Shown here in pieces: positions 39,543 through 48,033 of a stretch of 64,000 bases of DNA (positions within the stretch are counted from its first letter, which is position 1; every line of letters begins with the position of its first letter). Below the pieces are notes generated by a model. That model was not told where the DNA came from, did not search any database, and saw only the letters and a list, made by a program, of their open reading frames with translations. Where the stretch lies: positions 1-64,000 of the forward strand of contig JACAER010000027.1 of NCBI GenBank assembly GCA_013388745.1. The letters run 5' to 3'. The translations under genes were made by a program, and so were the position numbers. Origin of the DNA: Chloroflexota bacterium (GTDB lineage Bacteria; Chloroflexota; Anaerolineae; Aggregatilineales; Phototrophicaceae).

Positions 39543-40745
39543 ATGGGAAAATTCATCGTTCGCCACGCCTATGCCCACGAATTTGCCCGGATCGGCGATC
39601 TGGTGCTGTCTACATTTTTCGGACAGGGCACGCCGGTTTATGAGCGCGAGCTGCGCTTCTGGACACTGACGCTGCCGGGCGCGCCGGGCTTCGATTACAG
39701 CGCCTATCGTGTCGGCGTGCTGGATAACGGCGCGGGCGAACAGATCGTGGCGCATGCGGCGGTCCGCCCGTATACGCTGCGTTATGGCAGTGTTGATCTG
39801 CGCATTTACGGCGTGGGCGCGGTGTGTACGCATCCCGATTATCGCCAGCGCGGGTACGCCGCCGCGGTGCTGCATGATGCCCTGGCGTATATGGCCGAAC
39901 AAGGGGCGCATCTGGCGCTGCTCAACGGCGTGCGCGGCTATTATGGGCGCTTCGGCTTTAACCCCGTCTGGCCGGATTATGTTTTCAGCATCGACGCCGC
40001 CGAAGCCGCGCGCTTGCCGCAAACGCTGTCGCTGCGCCCGGCAGCGCTGGTCGATGCGCCGGCGCTGGCCGCGCTGTATCATCAGCATTGGGGGGCGCGT
40101 GTCGCCTTCACGCGCAGTGCCGATCTGTGGCGCTGGCGGCTGGGCGAGCAGAGGCGCGATATGCTGCTGGTAGCGGAAGACGCCGGGCAGATCGCCGGTT
40201 ATGTGCGCGCCAGTGAGCAGAACGCGCTGCTGACCGAAGTCGTGGCCAACAGCGGTGATGCGGCGCTGACACTGCTGGCCGATGCCGGCGCGCGTTACCA
40301 GCGGGCGGGCATCGCGCGCGTCGAGTGGCTGCTGCCGCCTGATGACGCGCTGGTGTATTACGCGCGGCTGGCGCTCCCCGTGACCGTCAGCGCGGCCTAC
40401 AGCCCAGACGGCGGCTGGATGGCGCGCCTGATCCACAGCGAAGCGCTGGTGCGCGCGCTGCTGCCGGAAATCGCCGCGCAGGCGCACAGCACCATGCCCG
40501 AATTCGACCCGGCGGCGCTGCAATTTGTCTGCCAGCCAGATGGAGTGCAGATCGGGCTGGACGGCCAGCCGGAAACTTTCGCGCAGCTTAATCATCAGGA
40601 CTTCATTCAGGTGTTATTCGGTTCGCTGCGTCCGGCGGCGCTGGCCTTGCGCCCGGACAGCGGGCTGCGCCGGGCGGCGGTGCGCCTGCTGGAGGCGCTG
40701 TTCCCGCCGCGCATGGCAGCGCTGGCTCCCTGGGATTGGTTTTAG
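39543..40745 (+). CDS. Eis-like GNAT acetyltransferase
   Basis: 400 residues from the ATG at 39543. The Eis-type three-part layout is visible. A first GNAT domain has the acetyl-CoA loop GVGAVCTHPDYRQRGYAAAV and LALLNGVRGYYGRFGF. A second GNAT-like domain spans about 155-280. A C-terminal SCP2-like part ends FDPAALQFVCQPDGVQIGLD. Eis proteins acetylate aminoglycosides or lysines on several positions; whether this one does is unknown. Its stop codon lies inside the first CIRCE-like site of the MFS gene. Confidence 0.83.
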   Translation: MGKFIVRHAYAHEFARIGDLVLSTFFGQGTPVYERELRFWTLTLPGAPGFDYSAYRVGVLDNGAGEQIVAHAAVRPYTLRYGSVDLRIYGVGAVCTHPDYRQRGYAAAVLHDALAYMAEQGAHLALLNGVRGYYGRFGFNPVWPDYVFSIDAAEAARLPQTLSLRPAALVDAPALAALYHQHWGARVAFTRSADLWRWRLGEQRRDMLLVAEDAGQIAGYVRASEQNALLTEVVANSGDAALTLLADAGARYQRAGIARVEWLLPPDDALVYYARLALPVTVSAAYSPDGGWMARLIHSEALVRALLPEIAAQAHSTMPEFDPAALQFVCQPDGVQIGLDGQPETFAQLNHQDFIQVLFGSLRPAALALRPDSGLRRAAVRLLEALFPPRMAALAPWDWF

Positions 40746-40768
40746 CACTCTCATGCATGAATTGCTAA
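40742..40768. promoter_or_regulatory. CIRCE-like operator 1 (HrcA type)
   Basis: TTAGCACTC-N9-AATTGCTAA. The CIRCE consensus is TTAGCACTC-N9-GAGTGCTAA; 16 of 18 bases match with exact 9-bp spacing. It lies 7 bp upstream of the -35 box of the MFS gene and overlaps the previous stop codon. Confidence 0.65.
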
Positions 40769-40775
40769 TCATTGG

Positions 40776-40805
40776 TTGACAATCCGGCACTTTTTGCCCT
40801 AACAT
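40776..40805 (+). promoter_or_regulatory. Promoter of MFS gene between two CIRCE-like sites
   Basis: A perfect -35 TTGACA (40776-40781), 18 bp, then TAACAT (40800-40805). Confidence 0.6.
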
Positions 40806-40816
40806 GAGCGTATTAA

Positions 40817-40843
40817 TTAGCAGTCTATGATTGAGAGTGCTAA
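40817..40843. promoter_or_regulatory. CIRCE-like operator 2 (HrcA type)
   Basis: TTAGCAGTC-N9-GAGTGCTAA, 17 of 18 bases of the CIRCE consensus with exact spacing. It covers the early transcribed region and ends 2 nt before the ATG at 40846, so it could also act in the RNA. Confidence 0.75.
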
Positions 40844-40845
40844 AT

Positions 40846-42147
40846 ATGCGCGCCTTCCTGATTGTCTGGTTCGGACAGTTGGTGTCGATGGTCGGCACAG
40901 GCATGACACGCTTCGCGCTGATCGTCTGGCTGTGGGACAGGACACAGGCGGCTGTGCCTATGACCCTGATGGTGGTGTTTGCGGCGCTGCCAGCGGTCGT
41001 GCTGCGCTTATTTGCGGGCGTGGTCGTTGATCGCTGGGATCGGCGGCGGCTGATGATCTGGGGCGATCTGCTGGCCGGGCTGTCTACGGTGGCGCTTGTG
41101 CTGCTGTACGCGCAGGGCAGTTTGCAGGTCTGGCATGTCTACGCCAGCGCCCTGGTGAGCGGTACAGCCAGCACATTTCAATCGCTGGCGTATACCACGA
41201 CAATCACCACGCTCATCCCTAAAGCGCATTACCCGCGCGCCAGCGGCCTGATTTCGCTGGCACACTACGCGACGACGATCGCCGCGCCCCTGCTGGCCGG
41301 GCTGTTGATAACCGTGATCGGCGTGGCCGGCGTGCTGATGATAGACGTGGCGACGTTTTTGTTCGCCGTCGGCACGCTGCTGTGGGTGCGGTTTCCGCCG
41401 CGCGCGCGCGCAGAACACACAGAAAATGGCGTGTGGCGTAATGCCCTGTTCGGTTTTCGCTACATTGCCGAGCGTCCGAGTCTGTTGGGGCTGTTGTTCA
41501 TCACGACGCTGTTTACGGTGATGGAATCGCTGGGGTATCCGCTGATCGCGCCGCTGCTGTTGGCGCGCACGGGGGGCGACGAGGCGCTGTTGGGGCTGGT
41601 ACAGGCGGTAATGGGCACAGGGGGCGTGTTGGGCGGCGCGGCGCTGGTTATCTGGGGCGGGCCGAAGCGGCGCATACATGGCCTGCTGATCGGCCTGCTG
41701 TTGACAGGCATTCTGGGCGACACGCTGATGGGCGTGGGGCAGGTTTTGCCTGTCTGGTTGGTGGCGGGCTTCTGTCTGGAGGTCTTTATCCCTATGCTGG
41801 TGGCGGCGAACGACACGATCTGGCGCAGCAAAGTCCCGTCAGAAGCTCAGGGGCGCGTGTTCGCGACGACATATCTGCTGATGGACATCGGCGAACCGCT
41901 GGCGACACTGACGGGCGGCCTGCTGGTGGACAGCGTGTTTGAGCCGGCGCTGCGTCCCGGTGGCAGCCTTGCGCCGCTGTTTGGCGGGCTGGTGGGCACA
42001 GGGCCGGGCGCGGGCATGGGGCTGGTTCTGCTGTTGTGCGGGGTGTTGAGCGCGTCGGCGGGTGTGTGGGGCTATTTGTTCCGTCCGGTGCGGGCGGTGG
42101 AAACGCTTTTGCCCGATTATGACAGCGGGGCGGAAAAGGCGGCGTGA
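40846..42147 (+). CDS. MFS transporter, probably drug/solute efflux
   Basis: 433 residues from the ATG at 40846; a TTG at 40831 would lie inside the second operator. About 12 membrane helices are visible, with the MFS loop-2/3 motif VVDRWDRRRLMIWGDLLAGL after helix 2. The start FLIVWFGQLVSMVGTGMTRF matches the MFS_3/EntS-like subgroup that includes macrolide and siderophore exporters. There is no own ribosome site outside the operator sequence. The paired CIRCE-like sites predict heat-shock control by HrcA, unusual for a transporter. It converges with the radical SAM gene across a strong hairpin. Confidence 0.88.
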   Translation: MRAFLIVWFGQLVSMVGTGMTRFALIVWLWDRTQAAVPMTLMVVFAALPAVVLRLFAGVVVDRWDRRRLMIWGDLLAGLSTVALVLLYAQGSLQVWHVYASALVSGTASTFQSLAYTTTITTLIPKAHYPRASGLISLAHYATTIAAPLLAGLLITVIGVAGVLMIDVATFLFAVGTLLWVRFPPRARAEHTENGVWRNALFGFRYIAERPSLLGLLFITTLFTVMESLGYPLIAPLLLARTGGDEALLGLVQAVMGTGGVLGGAALVIWGGPKRRIHGLLIGLLLTGILGDTLMGVGQVLPVWLVAGFCLEVFIPMLVAANDTIWRSKVPSEAQGRVFATTYLLMDIGEPLATLTGGLLVDSVFEPALRPGGSLAPLFGGLVGTGPGAGMGLVLLLCGVLSASAGVWGYLFRPVRAVETLLPDYDSGAEKAA

Positions 42148-42201
42148 TGCAGGCGTGCAGCGTGTGGCGCGCCTGCTGCGGCACTATACGCCAGGAAAAG
42201 T

Positions 42202-42240
42202 GGGCGAATTGGCGTTCCGTTTACGCCGGGAAATTCGCCC
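42202..42240. terminator. Hairpin between convergent genes
   Basis: GGGCGAATT (42202-42210) pairs with AATTCGCCC (42232-42240), with inner GGCGT/ACGCC. There is no T-run, so it may be a bidirectional barrier rather than a classical terminator. Confidence 0.45.
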
Positions 42241-42246
42241 CTGTCG

Positions 42247-43047
42247 TTACCATGCCGGCGCAAAGCCCTCTTTGCCTTCGTAGAAATTGGGCAGGGCGGC
42301 GCGCAGCAGCGCTTTAACCGCTTCGTAGCGCGCGCTGTCCCAGTTCCAGCGCTCGGCGGCTGTGAGCGCCTGCTGGCCGGTGCCCGCGGCGAACCGGCGC
42401 GTGGTGGGGTGAAAATCCTGCACGACGAATTTTTGCGCGCGCGTGTCGCGCAGGGCACGCGCGAAGCCCGCTGCATCGCGCACCGGCAGCAGCGGCGTCA
42501 GCGTGATGCTGGTGGGGATGTCGGCATCGGCCAGCGTGCGCGCCGCCCATAAACGCTGCGTGTTGGAGGGGCACAGCGGTTCGAAGGCTTTGCGAACCTC
42601 GTCGTCGTCGGTGGTGACGGTCATATGCACACGGGCGCGCGGGAACTGGCGCAGCAGGTCAATATCGCGCGTCACCAGCGGGCTGCGCGTCTGCACGACG
42701 AGCCGCACCTGATGATAATCGAGCAGTTCGTAAAGCAGCGCGCGCGTGATTTCCAGCCGTTTTTCCACCGGCTGATAGGGGTCGGTGACGCTGCTCATGT
42801 AGATGGTTTTGTCGATCAGCGGGCGTTTGCGGCGTTTGCGCAGCAGATCGAGCGCGTTCTCTTTGACCTGCACCCACTGTCCCCAGGTGTCTTGCAGCGC
42901 CGTGTTGGGGGCGAAAAAGGCGGCGTAGCAATAGGCGCAGGCAAAGGCGCAGCCGCCATAGGGGTTGAGCGTGTAATCATAGCTGTTGATGAAGCCGCTG
43001 GCTTTGCTGAGGATACTTTTTGCCTGATAGTATTCGACGTGCGCCAT
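42247..43047 (-). CDS. SPL-family (spore photoproduct lyase-like) radical SAM protein
   Basis: 266 residues from the ATG at 43045-43047 (AAGGA 7 nt upstream). The radical SAM cluster motif is Cys33-x3-Cys37-x2-Cys40 (CAFACAYCY) after LNPYGG, the pattern of the SPL/Rv2578c-like group. Other marks are YMSSVTDPYQPVEKRLEITR and ITLTPLLPV. These proteins resemble spore photoproduct lyase but most have no proven reaction; the classical SPL C-terminal features are not obvious. A LexA-like palindrome lies over its start site, which would fit a DNA-repair role. Confidence 0.87.
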   Translation of the reverse strand: MAHVEYYQAKSILSKASGFINSYDYTLNPYGGCAFACAYCYAAFFAPNTALQDTWGQWVQVKENALDLLRKRRKRPLIDKTIYMSSVTDPYQPVEKRLEITRALLYELLDYHQVRLVVQTRSPLVTRDIDLLRQFPRARVHMTVTTDDDEVRKAFEPLCPSNTQRLWAARTLADADIPTSITLTPLLPVRDAAGFARALRDTRAQKFVVQDFHPTTRRFAAGTGQQALTAAERWNWDSARYEAVKALLRAALPNFYEGKEGFAPAW

Positions 43048-43067
43048 GGGCAATCCTTGTGTTTTTA

Positions 43068-43079
43068 GAACTTATGTTC
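43068..43079. promoter_or_regulatory. LexA-like palindrome
   Basis: GAACTTATGTTC, a GAAC-N4-GTTC site like the Gram-positive SOS box. It spans the predicted start of transcription of the radical SAM gene, 3 bp from the -10 box, a classic repressor position. Confidence 0.5.
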
Positions 43080-43081
43080 TT

Positions 43082-43110
43082 ATTGTATAGCAAAAGCGCC
43101 GAGGATGCAA
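43082..43110 (-). promoter_or_regulatory. Promoter of SPL-like gene
   Basis: On the minus strand TTGCAT (43105-43110), 17 bp, TACAAT (43082-43087). Confidence 0.55.
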
Positions 43111-43220
43111 GCGGGAGGCGGGTTTCCGTTTGTCATCCTGCCAGCATGATACCTATCACTATTGGCAAACGCGGCAAAACGGTTTAATTAAAGTGATGAT
43201 TTTCACAAAAGGATAGTGGT

Positions 43221-44639
43221 ATGAAGCCTCTTGCTGTTACGCTGATACTGGCGCTGTTGTCGTTCGCCGTATCCGCTCAACAGAGCGACTGCCCCTCTTT
43301 CATCGAAACTGCTCTGCTACGGGTACACGATCTGTGTGCGGGCACGGCCCGCAATCAAGCCTGTTATGGCAATCTCCAACTTACGGCGGAAGCGCAGCCT
43401 GGCGTGACGCAATTCGTGTTTGACCAGCCGGGCGATGTGGTCAATGTGATTGATATTCAGCAACTGAGTCTGAGCGCGCTGAATGTCAATGACGCAGTAT
43501 GGGGCATCGCCTTCTTGCAGCTTCAGGCCAACCTGCCGGATACGCTGCCGGGGCAAAATGTCACGGTGCTGTTGTTCGGCGATGTCAGCCTGCTGGCGGA
43601 CGAAACGGCGGCAGATGGCGCGCCGCTGCAAGCCTTTTATCTGCGCACGGGGATCGGCGATGCGCCCTGCGCGGCGATGCCCGACAGCGGCGTGCTGATT
43701 CAATCGCCAGCGGGGGCGGCGCGCATCGAACTGACGATCAACGGCGCGCACATCGCGCTGGGATCAACCGCCTATATACAGGCGCACGAGACGCTGGACA
43801 TTTTTCTGCTGGAAGGCCAGGCCGCTGTCACCGCCGCCGAAACAACGCTGCTTGTGCCGGCGGGGACGTTTGTCAGTGTTCCCCTGGATGAGGCGGGAGT
43901 CGCCAGCGCCGCGCCGGGCGATTTACAGCCTTACGGCGCACAGTTCGCCGCGCTGTTCCCGCCGCTGATCGAGACGCTGCCAGAGTCGATTACGGCAGCG
44001 GCGGAGGTGTGCGCGCTGACGGCGGGCGCGACGGTCAACGTGCGCGGCGGGCCGGGCACGGCCTACGACGTGGTGAGCCAATTGGCGGCGGGCCAAACGG
44101 CGCTTGCCAGCGGCCAGGCGGCGGGCACAGATGGGCTGACCTGGTGGCAGATCGGCGTCCTGCGCTGGGTGCGCTCGGACGTAGTGGAAGAGAGCGGGAA
44201 CTGTGACAGCCTGCCGGTCGTCACCGATCTTCCAGCGCTGCCCACGCCCGTGCCGACCCCGGCAAGCGCACCGGCGGGGGGGAGCGGCGGCCTGAGTTAT
44301 TTCAATCTGAACGGCCCAGGCACCTGCGTGGCGAATCCGCCGCTCTATCAGGTGGGCCGGCGCTACCTGATCAGCTTTGGACGCGCCACGCCCACAGGCG
44401 AAGCGGCAGACGCGGCGGTGGCGGCGGGCACATCCAGCATCAGCATCAACGGCGTAGTAGTGAACGCGACCCGCCAGCGCGCCGACTGCCCGGCGGACGG
44501 CGCGGGCGGCACATGCACACCGGGCGATCCCGGCTACTGGACGCAGTTTGTGTGGGTGCCCACCGCGCCCGGCACGTATACGATTGTCGGGTCGGGCGAG
44601 GGCATGGACAGTGTATGTACGATCACCATTGAAGGCTGA
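43221..44639 (+). CDS. Secreted SH3b-domain protein
   Basis: 472 residues with a short signal peptide (PLAVTLILALLSFAVSAQQ). Residues about 20-245 include Cys pairs near the N-terminus (CPSFIE...CAGTARNQACYG) and a FecR-like stretch (GVLIQSPAGAARIEL, LLVPAGTFVSVPLDEAG). An SH3b domain follows at about 260-325 (ATVNVRGGPGTAYDVVSQLA, WWQIGVLRWVRSDVV). A Pro/Thr linker leads to a C-terminal beta domain with two Cys pairs (about 360-470). Likely an extracellular wall-associated protein. A hairpin CTCCGGG...CCCGGAG (44660-44686) lies between it and the convergent cyclase gene. Confidence 0.78.
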   Translation: MKPLAVTLILALLSFAVSAQQSDCPSFIETALLRVHDLCAGTARNQACYGNLQLTAEAQPGVTQFVFDQPGDVVNVIDIQQLSLSALNVNDAVWGIAFLQLQANLPDTLPGQNVTVLLFGDVSLLADETAADGAPLQAFYLRTGIGDAPCAAMPDSGVLIQSPAGAARIELTINGAHIALGSTAYIQAHETLDIFLLEGQAAVTAAETTLLVPAGTFVSVPLDEAGVASAAPGDLQPYGAQFAALFPPLIETLPESITAAAEVCALTAGATVNVRGGPGTAYDVVSQLAAGQTALASGQAAGTDGLTWWQIGVLRWVRSDVVEESGNCDSLPVVTDLPALPTPVPTPASAPAGGSGGLSYFNLNGPGTCVANPPLYQVGRRYLISFGRATPTGEAADAAVAAGTSSISINGVVVNATRQRADCPADGAGGTCTPGDPGYWTQFVWVPTAPGTYTIVGSGEGMDSVCTITIEG

Positions 44640-44670
44640 ACGCGACATACCGCCGGGCGCTCCGGGAGGA

Positions 44671-47600
44671 TTATTCCTGCCCGGAGGCCATGACGGCTTG
44701 CACGAAACTGTTATTGAGCAGCGTCACTTGTAGTTCGGGGTGTTCGTTCAGGCTGGCGGCGCGGGCGCGCAAAATGGCCGCTGCTTTGGCATAATGCTGC
44801 GCTGCTTCTTCGGAAGTAGCGCTGGCGGTGCCGAGCGCGTAATAACACAGCCAGGTATCGCGCCCGCCGAAAGCGTCTTCGTTCTGGAGCGCCTGTTGCA
44901 GCGATTGCAGGGCGTGCGGCTCGCCCAGCGCGTGCTGCGCCAGCCCCAACCACAACAGCCCGCGCCCGTAAAGCAGCGGATTGTGCTGGTAGGCTTCGGT
45001 GACAAATTGCAGCGCGCGGTCACGGCACAGGGCATACTGGCCAGTGAGCGCCAGCCCGTGAATCAGCGCGAGACCAACCTGCTGGCGCACATGCACATCG
45101 GCGATCTCGCGCCCTGCGGCCTCTTGCAGCAGATTCAGCCCGTCTTCGACCTTGCCCAGCGCGATCCAGCAGTGCGCACGCTGGACTTGCAGCCGCGGAT
45201 CGTAAAAATGAATCTGCTGGCGCAGGGCTTCCGCCTGGTCGAAGGTTTCCAGCGCGCGTTCATAAGCGAACACGCTCAGATAGACATGGCCGATATGACT
45301 GAGGTCGAGCACCTGATAGTAGCGGTTCTTGCCCTGACGGTTGAGTTCAAAGACGCGCTGATAGTTGCGCAGCGCCGGCGCCGGTTGACCGCGGTCGAGC
45401 GCGACATGCCCCAGCAGCGTGAGCGCGCCGGCGATCGAATGACGGTCTTGGGCCTGTTCGCCGACCAGCAGCGCACGCTGTAAATAGGCTTCGCTTTCGC
45501 TCAGATAGCCGCGATACCAGGTCAGATTGCCGAAGGCGCGCAGCACCGCCGCCAATTCCACCGGTTTATCGCTGCCGCTTTCGAGCAGCAAATTATGCGC
45601 CTGGCTGAGCGCCTCCATAGCCTCGTCGTAGCGCCCCATACTGCGGTAGGCCACGCCCAACATGCGCGCCGCCGTCGCCCGCTCATCGACCATCGTATCG
45701 CCGGGGGTTTCCTCCAGCAGCATCATGGCGGTGCGGCTGGCCGCGCTCGATTCGTCGTAGCGCGTGAGCGTGTAGAGCGCGATGCCCTGCGCCAGCCACA
45801 GGCGCACCACCACCGGCAGCGCCACGGCGCGCGGCATATTGCGCGAGAGCGCCAGCGCGGTTTCCACCAGTTTGAGCGCTTCGGCCATCATGCCGCGCTG
45901 CAAACGGTCTTGCACCGCCTCGTGATAGACGTAAATGGCCTGCTCATACTGCTGCCCTTTGACATAATGATCGGCCAGTACCGGCAGATATTCGGGGCGA
46001 TCGGGCACGCGGCTGGCGAACCACTGCGCCGCCTTATGATGATACCCTTCGCGCGCGCTGCGCGTCAGCATCTCATAGGCCACTTCGCTGTAGAGCGTGT
46101 GGCGGAAGCTGTATTCGTCTTCGTTCTCAAAACTGCTTTCGCTGTGATGTGTCAGAATGCCGCGCGCCGCCAGATCGGCCAGCACCGCCTTAACATCGCG
46201 TTCCAGCAGCCAGGAAACCGTACCCGACCAGAAAGTCTGGCCGATGATGGCCGCGGCCTGCACGACATGGCGCGCGTCGATCAGCAAATCGTCCAGCCGG
46301 GCTTGCAGCACGCCCATCAGGCCGTTGGGCAGCGTCGAAATGGTGAGGCTATAGAGGTAGCGGTTGACCTTCCAGCGCCCGTTTTCCAGCGGCTCGAAAA
46401 CACCGTTATCGAATAACATGCGCAGAAATTCTTCGATAAACAGGGGATTGCCTTCGGAACGGCTGCTGACGATCTGCACCAGCGCGGGCGGCACTTTGTC
46501 CACCGTTTGCAGCATGATGTTGATCAGTTTCACGGCGTCGTCTTCGGTCAGCGCGCTGAGCGTCATTTCGGTGTGGCGCTTGACGCGGTGCATATAAAGC
46601 AGATTTTGCGTGCGGAATTCGAGGCGCGCGGCGGCCATAATCAGCAGCGGTTTGGTGGCGAGGCGCTGCGCCAGGTCTTGCAGCAGTTCGAGCGAAGCGG
46701 CGTCGGCCCACTGCACGTTGTCAATCACCAGCAGCAGCGGGCTGTTATCGGCCAGGCCTTCAAACCACTTGCCGAGCCAGGCCAGCGCGGTGTGTTCGTG
46801 TTCTGGCCCGCCGCGTTTAAGCATGGTGACGTGCGGGCTGTTGACGAAGCCAAAGCCTGTCAGGTAACCGATCACGGCGGCGGCGGCTTCGGCGTCGGGG
46901 TGATGCCAGCTCTGCGTGATATATTGGCTGATCCGCTGTTCGGCGATCTCGGCAGCGGTGTCGTCGGCGAGCTGGCAGGCGCCGGCCAGCATACTGCGCA
47001 GCAGGCCATAAGGCGTGTCGCGCCGTTCATACTGCGCCACCATATTCATCAGCGTCAGCGCCGTGCCCTGCTGCGTGATAGCCTCTACCGTTTCTTCCAG
47101 CAGCCGGCTCTTGCCCGTGCCCGTATCGCCGTGCAGCGTCACGACATAGCAGCGTTCATTGGCGCGCGTTTCTTGCCAGATTTGCTTGAGCGAGGCGATT
47201 TCTACTTCGCGCCCGACCAGCGGAATCGGGATACCGGCGATCTCGTGCGAGGCGAAGCGCACCGCCGTCGGCGGACGCCGTTCCAGCACTTCATAATACT
47301 CAACGAGTTCTTCGAACCCCTTCAGTTTGATCGGCGCGCGCGCTTCGGTCACAAAATGATTGCGCACGCGCAGATAAGTTTGCGCGTCGATCAGCACTTT
47401 GCCGGGCGGGCACAGCGCTTGCAGACGCGCGGCCAGATTGGTGGTCTGGCCCATCGCCAGAAATTCCTGTTTTTCTTCTGTGCCGATCATGCCGACGACG
47501 ACTTTGCCGGTGCTGAGGGCAATGCGCACGGCGAAATCAATATCGAACTCGGCTTTGACTTCGGCGGCGTAGGCCTGCATCTTCTGCTGGAGCGCGAGCG

Positions 47601-48027
47601 AACAGGCCACCGCACGCATGGCGTCGTCGCCGCGGCTGCGGTGCGCGCCAAAAAAGCACAGCAGCCCGTCGCCAAGATACTGGCCGATTTCGCCGTCCCA
47701 TTCTTCGACGGCGGAGGCCAAGCGCTGGTGCGCCCTGCCGATCAGACGTTTCCACACGTCTGGCTCTTTCAGTTTTTGCGCCATGAGCGTCGAATCGATG
47801 ATGTCTACGAACATGACGGAAACGAGGCGGATTTCGTCGGGGCTGGGGGCGGCGGGGGCGGCGCTGGCCGTATTGTTGGGCAGGGTTTGCAGGATGCGAA
47901 TCTTATCCAGCAGCGCGCGCACAATCGAAGCGTGCGCTTCGGGCGAAAACACCTGCCGGTTTTTGACCACTTCGGTCAGCGCTTCTCTCAGTTTGGCGAT
48001 TTGCGAAGTTTTGACGATTTTTGTCAT
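44671..48027 (-). CDS. Class III nucleotide cyclase fused to AAA ATPase and TPR region
   Basis: 1118 residues. Cyclase domain (about 65-250): metal Asp75 (MFVDIIDST) and Asp120 (YLGDGLLCFFG), transition-state Asn197 and Arg201 (QTTNLAARLQ). The usual GDxxN Asp is Gln194, so substrate choice (ATP or GTP) is uncertain. The ATPase part (about 265-600) starts IPLVGREVEIASL, has Walker A GDTGTGKS (300-307) and a Walker B-like LLLVIDNVQW. The rest (about 650-1118) is TPR-rich. This is the layout of bacterial AAA-linked cyclases that couple signal-gated ATP binding to cNMP synthesis. It starts 6 nt after the histidine kinase stop, so the two form one operon. Confidence 0.9.
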   Translation of the reverse strand: MTKIVKTSQIAKLREALTEVVKNRQVFSPEAHASIVRALLDKIRILQTLPNNTASAAPAAPSPDEIRLVSVMFVDIIDSTLMAQKLKEPDVWKRLIGRAHQRLASAVEEWDGEIGQYLGDGLLCFFGAHRSRGDDAMRAVACSLALQQKMQAYAAEVKAEFDIDFAVRIALSTGKVVVGMIGTEEKQEFLAMGQTTNLAARLQALCPPGKVLIDAQTYLRVRNHFVTEARAPIKLKGFEELVEYYEVLERRPPTAVRFASHEIAGIPIPLVGREVEIASLKQIWQETRANERCYVVTLHGDTGTGKSRLLEETVEAITQQGTALTLMNMVAQYERRDTPYGLLRSMLAGACQLADDTAAEIAEQRISQYITQSWHHPDAEAAAAVIGYLTGFGFVNSPHVTMLKRGGPEHEHTALAWLGKWFEGLADNSPLLLVIDNVQWADAASLELLQDLAQRLATKPLLIMAAARLEFRTQNLLYMHRVKRHTEMTLSALTEDDAVKLINIMLQTVDKVPPALVQIVSSRSEGNPLFIEEFLRMLFDNGVFEPLENGRWKVNRYLYSLTISTLPNGLMGVLQARLDDLLIDARHVVQAAAIIGQTFWSGTVSWLLERDVKAVLADLAARGILTHHSESSFENEDEYSFRHTLYSEVAYEMLTRSAREGYHHKAAQWFASRVPDRPEYLPVLADHYVKGQQYEQAIYVYHEAVQDRLQRGMMAEALKLVETALALSRNMPRAVALPVVVRLWLAQGIALYTLTRYDESSAASRTAMMLLEETPGDTMVDERATAARMLGVAYRSMGRYDEAMEALSQAHNLLLESGSDKPVELAAVLRAFGNLTWYRGYLSESEAYLQRALLVGEQAQDRHSIAGALTLLGHVALDRGQPAPALRNYQRVFELNRQGKNRYYQVLDLSHIGHVYLSVFAYERALETFDQAEALRQQIHFYDPRLQVQRAHCWIALGKVEDGLNLLQEAAGREIADVHVRQQVGLALIHGLALTGQYALCRDRALQFVTEAYQHNPLLYGRGLLWLGLAQHALGEPHALQSLQQALQNEDAFGGRDTWLCYYALGTASATSEEAAQHYAKAAAILRARAASLNEHPELQVTLLNNSFVQAVMASGQE

Positions 48028-48033
48028 ACAGTG

